A stretch of DNA of 5,028 nt from Pirellulales bacterium (lineage in GTDB: Bacteria; Planctomycetota; Planctomycetia; Pirellulales; JALHPA01), in NCBI GenBank assembly GCA_022842745.1, contig JALHPA010000301.1, positions 1-5,028 of the forward strand, written 5' to 3'. Shown piece by piece: positions 1 to 5,028 of this stretch. The translations under genes and the position numbers were made by a program. Each line of letters begins with the position of its first letter. Position 1 is the first letter of the stretch. The notes under the pieces were generated by a model. It was not told where the DNA came from and made no database searches. It was given only the letters and a program-made list of their open reading frames with translations.

Positions 1-1006
1 TGGGCAGGCAGCCCCCGGGGAAGATATATCGCTGGATAAAGTCCACGCTTTTCGTGTATCCGGCGAACCGCTGATCAGGAATGGTTATCGTTTGTAGGAG
101 CATCTGCCCAGCTGGCCGGAGCACCCGCCCGCAGGTGGCGAAAAACTGGTCGAAATAGCGGTGGCCGACCGCTTCCAGCATTTCAATCGACACCAGTTTG
201 TCGAATTGGCCGGTCACGTCGCGGTAGTCCTGGCGGCAGACGGTCACGCGATCGGATAAGCCGGCCGCGGCGATCCGCTGGCGGGCAAAAAGGAATTGCT
301 CCTGGGAAATGGTGATCGTGGTCACCCGACAGCCGAAGTTCCTGGCGGCATGGATCGCCAGCCCCCCCCAGCCGGTTCCAATCTCCAGCAGGTGATCGCG
401 CGGCGCAAGCTCCAGACGCCGGCAAACGCGGTCCAGTTTGGCCGTCGAGGCATCCCGCAGCGAGGTTTCCGCTGTGTCGAAGATGGCACAGGAGTACATC
501 ATCGTTTCGTCGAGCATCAGTTGGAACAACTCGTTGCCCAGATCGTAATGGGCGGCGATGTTCTCCCGGCTGCCGGCGCGGGTGTTTCGATGCCACCACT
601 GCCAGGCCCGCCGAACCAGTTGTTTCACTGCCGAGGCGCCCTCATCGAGCGCCCAGGAGGCATCCAGATTTTGCAGGAAAATGCGGACCAGGGCGGTCAG
701 GTCGTCGCAGGTCCACCAACCGCGCACAAAGGCCTCCCCGGCCGCCAGATTCCCACCCAGCGCGACTTCAGAATAAAAGCGGGGATCGTACACGGTGATT
801 TCGGCTTGCAGGTGGCCGGCCGCCGTCGACTCTCCAAAGCGAAACTGCTCGTCCCCGTCGACCACGGTGATTTGCCCCGCCTGCACCAGGCGGAGCTGCT
901 CGAAAACGCGGGCACGCCAGCGGTCGGATGGGGAGGCTGCCCGCGGGCCGCGAGCGGTCGGGGGACTGTGGGACGACTTCGGAATACCATGTTCGACGAC
1001 GCTCAT
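1..1006 (-). CDS. Cyclopropane-fatty-acyl-phospholipid synthase family SAM methyltransferase (COG2230, cfa-like), 3' end missing
   Basis: Family members transfer a methylene or methyl carbon from S-adenosylmethionine to the double bond of unsaturated acyl chains in membrane phospholipids. The reading frame is open from ATG at 1006 to the left edge, giving 335 residues; the family usually has about 400-430, so roughly 70-90 C-terminal residues are missing. The first ~30 residues are Ser/Pro-rich, followed by the N-terminal family domain. The catalytic domain begins at about residue 149 with NIAAHYDLGNELF, then MMYSCAIF (Cys173). The SAM-binding motif LLEIGTGWGG spans 206-215, SIEMLEAVG follows (Glu277), and RYIFPGGCLP closes the visible part. 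Cys173, Glu277 and Ile307 align by eye with the E. coli bicarbonate-pocket residues Cys139, Glu239 and Ile268, but Gln305 sits where E. coli has His266. It is the last visible gene of the three-gene operon and starts 7 bases after the DUF1365 stop, with no clear ribosome-binding site. Family assignment is firm; product chemistry is not. Confidence 0.94.
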   Translation of the reverse strand, partial: MSVVEHGIPKSSHSPPTARGPRAASPSDRWRARVFEQLRLVQAGQITVVDGDEQFRFGESTAAGHLQAEITVYDPRFYSEVALGGNLAAGEAFVRGWWTCDDLTALVRIFLQNLDASWALDEGASAVKQLVRRAWQWWHRNTRAGSRENIAAHYDLGNELFQLMLDETMMYSCAIFDTAETSLRDASTAKLDRVCRRLELAPRDHLLEIGTGWGGLAIHAARNFGCRVTTITISQEQFLFARQRIAAAGLSDRVTVCRQDYRDVTGQFDKLVSIEMLEAVGHRYFDQFFATCGRVLRPAGQMLLQTITIPDQRFAGYTKSVDFIQRYIFPGGCLP

Positions 1007-1013
1007 GCAATCG

Positions 1014-1895
1014 TTAGCCCGCCGTACTGGCGGGAGTGGAAGGGGAAAGGGAAGTGGGATGAGGAAAAAAAGGCGCTCGTTTGAGCCATAATCGCAATGC
1101 CTGCCAATAGATCTTGGCCGTGACCGCCGCCGTCGCGGAGGGGTGCCGCAGCAGGGCCCCGGCCAACGCTTGGGCCGTGATCTCCTGCCGCCGCAGTGTC
1201 AGGGACGCTGCGAAGACCGTCTCGCCGCAGCGCTCGTTGCGCATCGAGATGGCCAATCGGCTGGCTGGCATATTGCTGAGCCAGCGATACGTCATTTCCA
1301 TCGGCATAAACGGCGAAACGTGGAATTGCTTGCTGAAACGCTGCCGCACAACCGTGCCACTTTGGGGGCTACCGGGGTTGTGGCCTTGTGGAGCGGCGGC
1401 GTCTGGGGGCGGTTTGGCCGGCGCGGCATTCGAGTGCGCGGGAAGGACGTAGCAATGCCGTTCTCCCCAGGGGGTGTTGCTAACCTCGGCTACCAGCCAA
1501 TCCAAGCATTGCCCCCCAGGTGCGAAGCAATAGTAGACGCTCAACGGGTTGAAGCAGTAGCCCAAGTACCGCAATTGGGTCAGCAGCCGGATGGGGCCCT
1601 GAGGACGCTGGCCCGTGCGCAACTCGACCAGATCGCCGACCGCTTGCCGCAACGGCGTTTGGGGGTCGCCAAAATGGTCGCGCCTGCGAAAGGAGGCCCA
1701 CTTGCGTTGTTCGTATCCCCAGAACCAGCGTTGCGAAAAGAGGGTGGGCAACTCGTCCAGATCCAGGTACAGCATCAACGTCCGGTAACAGAAGCCATGC
1801 TGCAAAGGAGAGAAGCGCTTATGCCGCACCCGTCCGCGGTAGAGGCAACTTGCCCACCGACTTTGGCCCAGATTTTCTTGCAGTTCGACCGACAT
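1014..1895 (-). CDS. DUF1365 family protein (COG3496)
   Basis: This 293-residue protein belongs to a conserved family without an established reaction, found repeatedly between a COG2907 flavoprotein and a cfa-like synthase, as here. Family hallmarks appear in order: RVRHKRFSP with HGFCYR (22-38), LDLDELP (44-50), RYLGYCFNPLSVYYC (109-123), EVSNTPWGERH (137-147), FHVSPFMPMEMTYRW (191-205), and a C-terminal block ending QALRLWLKRAPFFPHP (to 280). The ATG at 1895 was chosen because the first conserved block follows soon after. A more upstream ATG at 2048 would add 51 residues lying on the end of the flavoprotein gene in another frame. The gap from the flavoprotein stop is 10 bases, so translational coupling is likely. 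An Ala/Pro-rich insert at about 153-182 and a Ser/Thr/Pro-rich tail (281-293) look like species-specific disordered additions. A role in modifying or handling membrane acyl chains is inferred from neighbours only. Confidence 0.92.
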   Translation of the reverse strand: MSVELQENLGQSRWASCLYRGRVRHKRFSPLQHGFCYRTLMLYLDLDELPTLFSQRWFWGYEQRKWASFRRRDHFGDPQTPLRQAVGDLVELRTGQRPQGPIRLLTQLRYLGYCFNPLSVYYCFAPGGQCLDWLVAEVSNTPWGERHCYVLPAHSNAAPAKPPPDAAAPQGHNPGSPQSGTVVRQRFSKQFHVSPFMPMEMTYRWLSNMPASRLAISMRNERCGETVFAASLTLRRQEITAQALAGALLRHPSATAAVTAKIYWQALRLWLKRAPFFPHPTSLSPSTPASTAG

Positions 1896-1905
1896 ACCGT
1901 TCCGG

Positions 1906-3279
1906 CTAACGTACCGCCAGCTCCTCGGAACGGTCGCGCGACGGGAAGAACATGGGTCGGGGGCCCTCGCTGGCGGATGGGGAGCTTGCCAGGTCGAGGC
2001 CGGAGACTCCGAGTGCCCGGCAGGCCACGATCGCGCTGACCACGCCATCTTCGTGGAAACCGTTACCCCAGTAGGCGCCGCAGTAGTGCGTCCGCCGCAG
2101 GCCGCTGATTTCGCCGTGCCGCCGCTGGGCGGAGTGGGCCCCGGCGTTCAAGATCGGATGGTGGTAAACGAACGTGCCGATGATCTGGGCGGGGGCAATG
2201 TCGGCTTGCCGATTGAGGGTAACGAAGAATTGCCGGGAGCTGCCGAGCGATTGTAGCCGGTTCATCCAATACGTGACTGCCACGGTTGGGGCGTCGGTCG
2301 CCAGGCGATGGTAGTTCCAGCTTGCCCAAGCGCGTTTCCGCCGCGGCATGAGCGAGGGATCGGTGTGCAGAACGGCGACATTCCGCTGGTAGGGAATGGC
2401 TCCCAGCACCTCTCGCTCGGCCGGCGACGGATCGGCCAGCAGACGCAATGCCTGGTCGGAATGCACCGCTAGAATCACGTGGTCGTAGCGGTCGCTTTGG
2501 CGTGCGCCATCGGACCGGAGGGAGTGCACCTCGACCTGCTGCTCGCTCCGGACGATCCGTTCGACGGGGGTCGAGAGCCGGATGCTGGAGCGAAATGGCC
2601 GGACGAGCGCCTCGACGTACCGCTTGGAGCCGCCTGCGACCACTCTCCATTGCGGGCGGCCGTACAAGCCTAGCAAGCCGTGATTCTGAAAAAAACGCAG
2701 GAAGGGGCGCGCCGGAAAGGCCGTGATATCCTGCGGCTGGGTGGACCAGATAGCGGCGCCCATCGGCAGGAGATAGTACTGCTGGAACTCGGCGGAGTAC
2801 CTCTCTTGCCGCAAGAATTCCCCCAAGGTCAACTCGCCCCTCCTGCCATGTTTGTCCCCCTCGGCGAGCCATTCCGCGGCCCGGCGGTTGAAATGCGCGA
2901 CGTCTCGGAGGATTCTCCAAAAGCCGAGCCGAAGCAGATTGCGTTTTTGCGCGAAAAGTCCGGCTAGCGAGCTGCCACAATATTCCCAGCCGGTCGATTC
3001 GCAGCGCACGCTGAAGCTCATGTCGCTGTCGCGGGTCGCGATCCCCAGCCGGGACAAGAGGCGGATAAAACACGGGTAATTTCGCTCGTTGAAAACGATG
3101 AATCCGGTGTCGATCGCCAGCGGAACGTGGTGGTCCGGGTCCATCGGATCCACTTCGATCGTGTGGACGTGCCCCCCTAGATAGGAGTTTGCTTCGTAGA
3201 CGACGATCTCGTGCTCGGGGGCCAGCAAGTGGGCCGCCGTCAATCCCGCGACCCCTGATCCTACAATCGCAATTCTCAT
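1906..3279 (-). CDS. FAD-dependent amine-oxidase-like oxidoreductase (COG2907)
   Basis: This 457-residue flavoprotein is related to amine oxidases and phytoene desaturases. It should bind FAD non-covalently and oxidise or desaturate a lipid-linked substrate. The N-terminal Rossmann fold shows MRIAIVGSGVAGL (1-13), and Glu29 in VVYEANSYLGGH is placed to hold the FAD ribose. DTGFIVFNERNYP (57-69) is a family signature, WRVVAGGSKRYVEAL (211-225) is typical of the central region, and CGAYWGNGFHEDG (400-412) is the C-terminal flavin-contacting motif. No signal peptide or clear membrane segment is present. The ATG at 3279 puts the GxGxxG motif at the usual distance; an ATG at 3456 would add 59 unrelated residues and run into birA. 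An AGGG lies 11 bases upstream, a weak ribosome-binding site. About 30 residues after the last conserved helix form a polar tail. It is the first gene of the operon. As I recall, a related flavoprotein (UfaD) acts in furan fatty acid synthesis in Rhodobacter; equivalence here is unproven. Confidence 0.93.
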   Translation of the reverse strand: MRIAIVGSGVAGLTAAHLLAPEHEIVVYEANSYLGGHVHTIEVDPMDPDHHVPLAIDTGFIVFNERNYPCFIRLLSRLGIATRDSDMSFSVRCESTGWEYCGSSLAGLFAQKRNLLRLGFWRILRDVAHFNRRAAEWLAEGDKHGRRGELTLGEFLRQERYSAEFQQYYLLPMGAAIWSTQPQDITAFPARPFLRFFQNHGLLGLYGRPQWRVVAGGSKRYVEALVRPFRSSIRLSTPVERIVRSEQQVEVHSLRSDGARQSDRYDHVILAVHSDQALRLLADPSPAEREVLGAIPYQRNVAVLHTDPSLMPRRKRAWASWNYHRLATDAPTVAVTYWMNRLQSLGSSRQFFVTLNRQADIAPAQIIGTFVYHHPILNAGAHSAQRRHGEISGLRRTHYCGAYWGNGFHEDGVVSAIVACRALGVSGLDLASSPSASEGPRPMFFPSRDRSEELAVR

Positions 3280-3444
3280 CCAGCAAATTTCCCTGCTACC
3301 ACCGTCCGTTTCGCGGTCCCATGCGTTACGATATCGGTGGCATTGTACAAGGTACCTCGCGTTGGAGGAGGCCAGGCCCGGCCTTGCCGACCGACAATGG
3401 GTGACAAGGACTACGGCAGAGGCAAGCGCGGATTCGTGCAGAAA
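3280..3444. promoter_or_regulatory. Divergent intergenic region between lipid operon and birA
   Basis: These 165 bases separate two divergently transcribed genes, so both start signals should lie here or just inside the genes. The perfect palindromes CGATATCG (3329-3336) and TTGTACAA (3343-3350), with GGTACC directly after (3351-3356), sit near the middle and could be part of an operator. A TTGTAC hexamer reading toward the flavoprotein gene lies in the second palindrome, but no good -10 box is at proper spacing. A purine-rich GGAGGAGG (3364-3371) has no birA-frame start codon at proper distance. That promoters lie here is inferred from gene orientation; no individual box is convincing. Confidence 0.4.
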
Positions 3445-4206
3445 ATGGATATCCATTCCACCCGTTTACTGGAAGAGACCTTCCTTCGCGAGTTCGAGCA
3501 TCATCCGACGATTGGCTCCACACAAGACCGCGCGCGCGAACTGGCTTCGCTGCCAGACTTGCCGCTGCCGATGATGATCCTTGCCGAAGAGCAGACCAGC
3601 GGGCGGGGCCGGGGGGACAACCGGTGGTGGACCGGGGAGGGGGGCCTGGCCTTCAGCCTGTTGTTCGAGCCAAGCCATTTCGATCTGCCGGCTCGGCCGC
3701 TTCCGCAGCTATCGCTGGCGACGGCGGTGGCTCTGATTGATGCATTGGCAGACCGTATCGCGCCCGCGCCGATGGGGTTGCACTGGCCCAATGACATCTA
3801 CTCGGGGGGAAAAAAGCTGGCCGGGATTTTGGTGGACTCCTTGTCTGGCGGTCGGCACGCCGCGGGGATTGGCTTGAACGTCAACAACCGCGCCGCCGAC
3901 GCCCCCCCCGAGCTGCAAGGGAGCGTGGCCACGCTGCGCGATTTGGGGGGGCGCACGTTTGACCGGACCGATATACTGATCGATTTTCTGCGCAGTTTTG
4001 AGGGGCGATTGCGGGAGCTGAGCTTGTCCTCGACGGCGCTTGGCGCGCGGTTCAACGCACTGTGCCTGCAGCATGGGCAATTGCTGCGGTTGCGATCCGG
4101 ACCCGAGATCGCCGAAGGGATTTGCGCCGGCATTGCTCCCGATGGGGCGCTGCTTTTGGATACCGCACAGGGCCGCCGGGTGTTTTACTCGGGCACGTTG
4201 CGGTAA
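3445..4206 (+). CDS. birA: Biotin--[acetyl-CoA-carboxylase] ligase (BirA, monofunctional)
   Basis: The enzyme activates biotin to biotinyl-5'-AMP and attaches it to the target lysine of biotin carboxyl carrier proteins, such as that of acetyl-CoA carboxylase, in the cytoplasm. The 253 residues hold the catalytic domain and a short C-terminal SH3-like domain only. The N-terminal helix-turn-helix of E. coli BirA is absent, so it should not act as the biotin-operon repressor. Motifs in order: TIGSTQDRA (22-30), AEEQTSGRGRGDNRWW (47-62; the ligand-gated biotin/AMP loop), LHWPNDIY (112-119), KKLAGILVD (123-131) with the catalytic-site lysine, and AGIGLNVNN (140-148). The C-terminal domain runs from HGQLLRLR (210) to YSGTLR. 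The ATG at 3445 was chosen because the first strand follows about 20 residues later. In-frame ATG 3397 and GTG 3337 would add 16 or 36 low-value residues; none of these starts has a good ribosome-binding site. It is the only plus-strand complete gene here and looks monocistronic. Confidence 0.93.
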   Translation: MDIHSTRLLEETFLREFEHHPTIGSTQDRARELASLPDLPLPMMILAEEQTSGRGRGDNRWWTGEGGLAFSLLFEPSHFDLPARPLPQLSLATAVALIDALADRIAPAPMGLHWPNDIYSGGKKLAGILVDSLSGGRHAAGIGLNVNNRAADAPPELQGSVATLRDLGGRTFDRTDILIDFLRSFEGRLRELSLSSTALGARFNALCLQHGQLLRLRSGPEIAEGICAGIAPDGALLLDTAQGRRVFYSGTLR

Positions 4207-4292
4207 TGCGTTGCCCTTATTGGCCGCTCGGAATGGTTTACTCGTCGAGCTTCAATTGCCTCCCCGGATTTGCGATCGCCGCGCGGAAGCTC
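4207..4292. other. Convergent birA/rpiB intergenic gap, no clear terminator
   Basis: The two genes end facing each other 86 bases apart, so transcription from both sides should stop here. The only inverted repeat I could find is GCTCG (4226-4230) pairing with CGAGC (4246-4250) across a 15-base loop, with no following T-run on either strand. That is not a convincing intrinsic terminator; Rho-dependent or overlapping termination is possible. Confidence 0.5.
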
Positions 4293-4781
4293 TCAGGATT
4301 TTTCGCCATACGGCCGATCGTACTTCCCTTGCCGCGCGGCCGCCTCGATGGCCAGGGTCTTTGCCAGCCGACGCTCGTGCCGCTCGGCGTGGGAGAAACG
4401 GGCGGTGAGAAACGCCTGGACGATTTCGGCCGCCAACTCCGACCCGATGACCCGCGCCCCCAGGCACAGCACATTCAGATCGTCATCCTCGACTCCTTGG
4501 CGCGCGGAAAAAGTGTCGTGGCAGAGGGCGGCGCGAATGCCGGGGATTTTGTTCGCGGCCACCGAGGCGCCGACGCCGCTGCCACAGATCAGCACACCCC
4601 GTGCGGCTTCGCCGGTGACGATTTTTTCGCCCAGCAATCGCGCAAAGTCAGGATAATCGGAGGGGCGATCGTCGAATGCGCCAACGTCGATGGCCAAATG
4701 CCCTGCCCGCTGAATTTCAGCGGCCATGCGGGCTTTCAAAGGAAATCCCGCGTGGTCGCAACCGAGAGCGATGTTCATCAT
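4293..4781 (-). CDS. rpiB: Ribose-5-phosphate isomerase B (RpiB/LacA/LacB family)
   Basis: The enzyme interconverts ribose 5-phosphate and ribulose 5-phosphate in the non-oxidative pentose phosphate pathway, usually as a cytoplasmic dimer whose active sites span both chains. The 162-residue protein carries IALGCDHAG (4-12) with Asp9 and His10, SDYPDFA (41-47), and ICGSGVGASVAANK (65-78) with Cys66 as expected catalytic base and Ser68 in place of E. coli Thr68. NVLCLGARVIG (103-113) and basic residues Arg134, Arg137 and Arg138 follow. Numbering matches E. coli RpiB exactly through this region. Asp99 and Asp100 stand where E. coli has His99 and Asn100, which is unusual for the E. coli type. The C-terminal tail is about 10-15 residues longer than in E. 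coli. Two adjacent ATGs (4781, 4778) can serve as start; the upstream 13 bases are all pyrimidine and contain no Shine-Dalgarno. The sugar-phosphate family also contains LacA/LacB galactose-6-phosphate isomerases, but a lone gene with these motifs favours RpiB. Confidence 0.92.
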   Translation of the reverse strand: MMNIALGCDHAGFPLKARMAAEIQRAGHLAIDVGAFDDRPSDYPDFARLLGEKIVTGEAARGVLICGSGVGASVAANKIPGIRAALCHDTFSARQGVEDDDLNVLCLGARVIGSELAAEIVQAFLTARFSHAERHERRLAKTLAIEAAARQGKYDRPYGEKS

Positions 4782-4974
4782 GGGGAGGAAGGAGTGCGTT
4801 CGCGGCTGGCAACGGACAGTGCGAGCCGCCTTGGTTTCCGCGTAATATAGTGGATGTTTGGCAACGGTCGCTCAGGGGGGCCAAGCGGCGTATGGGATTT
4901 GTTTGTGACCTAAAACTACTTTTCTGTTGCCGGGACCGGCGCCGGCGGCCGGCATACAACTGATACTACCTCTC
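4782..4974. promoter_or_regulatory. Divergent intergenic region between rpiB and the SRAP gene
   Basis: These 193 bases separate divergent genes and should hold both promoters. An AT-rich TAATATAG (4843-4850) reads TATATTA toward rpiB and is the best -10 candidate for either direction, but no -35 box at 16-18 bases supports it. A 9-base direct repeat TGGCAACGG occurs at 4807-4815 and 4859-4867. A GC-rich palindromic patch lies at 4936-4953. No LexA-like box was recognised upstream of the SRAP gene. The promoter assignment rests on gene orientation. Confidence 0.4.
4936..4953. repeat. GC-only palindromic patch upstream of SRAP gene
   Basis: The perfect palindrome CCGGCGCCGG (4936-4945) overlaps a second inverted repeat, GCCGG-CGG-CCGGC (4941-4953). 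It lies 21 bases before the SRAP start codon, so it could form a hairpin in a leader RNA or be a protein-binding site. In a GC-rich genome it may be chance. Confidence 0.3.
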
Positions 4975-5028
4975 ATGTGCGGCCGTTACACGTTGAGGAC
5001 GCCTGCGAGCAAATTGATCGAGCAATTC
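4975..5028 (+). CDS. SOS response-associated peptidase (SRAP, YedK/HMCES family), 5' end only
   Basis: Only 18 codons are visible, translating to MCGRYTLRTPASKLIEQF. The MCGR start followed by an aromatic and Thr is the hallmark of SRAP proteins, in which the initiator Met is removed and Cys2 forms a thiazolidine crosslink with abasic sites in single-stranded DNA, protecting them during replication. The ATG at 4975 is fixed by this motif, since Cys2 must become N-terminal. No Shine-Dalgarno is evident upstream (TACTACCTCTC). The remaining conserved residues (active-site Asn, Glu and His of the family) lie outside the window. The gene is divergent from rpiB, with no functional link suggested. 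The call rests on a short but distinctive motif. Confidence 0.85.
   Translation, partial: MCGRYTLRTPASKLIEQF

Noticed and set aside
296..1084. 262-codon plus-strand open frame
   Set aside because: It lies antisense to the cfa-like synthase and its translation is Gly/Pro/Arg-rich with no family motif; GC-rich DNA commonly leaves such frames open.
1143..2039. 298-codon plus-strand open frame
   Set aside because: Antisense to DUF1365 and the end of the flavoprotein gene, both with clear conserved motifs; the translation shows no recognisable domain.
2063..3286. 407-codon minus-strand open frame
   Set aside because: It overlaps the flavoprotein gene in another frame on the same strand; its translation is Arg/Gly/Ala/Pro-rich and lacks motifs, whereas the other frame has full FAD-binding signatures.
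3280..3456. N-terminal extension of the flavoprotein from ATG 3456
   Set aside because: The extra 59 residues are unrelated to the family and would overlap the start of birA; MRIAIVGSG at 3279 is the normal start.
4226..4250. Inverted repeat GCTCG/CGAGC as birA/rpiB terminator
   Set aside because: Five-base arms, a 15-base loop and no T-run on either side are too weak to call an intrinsic terminator.
4062..4850. 262-codon plus-strand open frame across the end of birA and rpiB
   Set aside because: It spans the end of one real gene and the antisense of another; no motifs are visible.
4927..4970. Sigma-70-type promoter for the SRAP gene (TTGCCG with downstream GATACT)
   Set aside because: The spacing between the boxes is far longer than 16-18 bases, so the pair is not credible.

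Overview
This GC-rich window (about 60% by eye) holds six protein-coding genes. Four are complete and two run off the edges. I see no RNA genes, insertion sequences, CRISPR arrays or integrases. Sequence style suggests a planctomycete, probably close to Pirellulales: a BirA with a GRGRGDNRWW loop and no DNA-binding domain, an RpiB with an extended C-terminus, an SRAP protein starting MCGRYTLRTPAS, and weak Shine-Dalgarno sites. That placement is inference from remembered sequences, not from a search.

Left part (about 1-3279, minus strand). Three closely packed genes read right to left: a flavin-dependent amine-oxidase-like protein (COG2907; 3279-1906), a DUF1365 protein (COG3496; 1895-1014) and a cyclopropane-fatty-acyl-phospholipid synthase family methyltransferase (COG2230; 1006 to beyond base 1). 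The gaps are 10 and 7 bases, so they almost certainly form one operon. This trio recurs in many bacteria and is linked to SAM-dependent modification of unsaturated acyl chains in membrane phospholipids. The exact product here cannot be read from sequence.

Middle (3280-4292). A 165-base divergent region separates the lipid operon from birA (3445-4206, plus strand), a monofunctional biotin-protein ligase that would charge acetyl-CoA carboxylase and other biotin enzymes. birA converges on the next gene across an 86-base gap with no convincing terminator.

Right part (4293-5028). rpiB (4781-4293, minus strand) encodes ribose-5-phosphate isomerase B of the pentose phosphate pathway. A 193-base divergent region separates it from the first 18 codons of an SRAP (YedK/HMCES-type) gene starting at 4975, which would shield abasic sites in single-stranded DNA.

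I found no clearly new biological system. The points most worth a second look are two pocket substitutions: His to Gln in the synthase and His to Asp in RpiB. The lipid-modifying cassette itself, whose chemistry is open, also merits attention.
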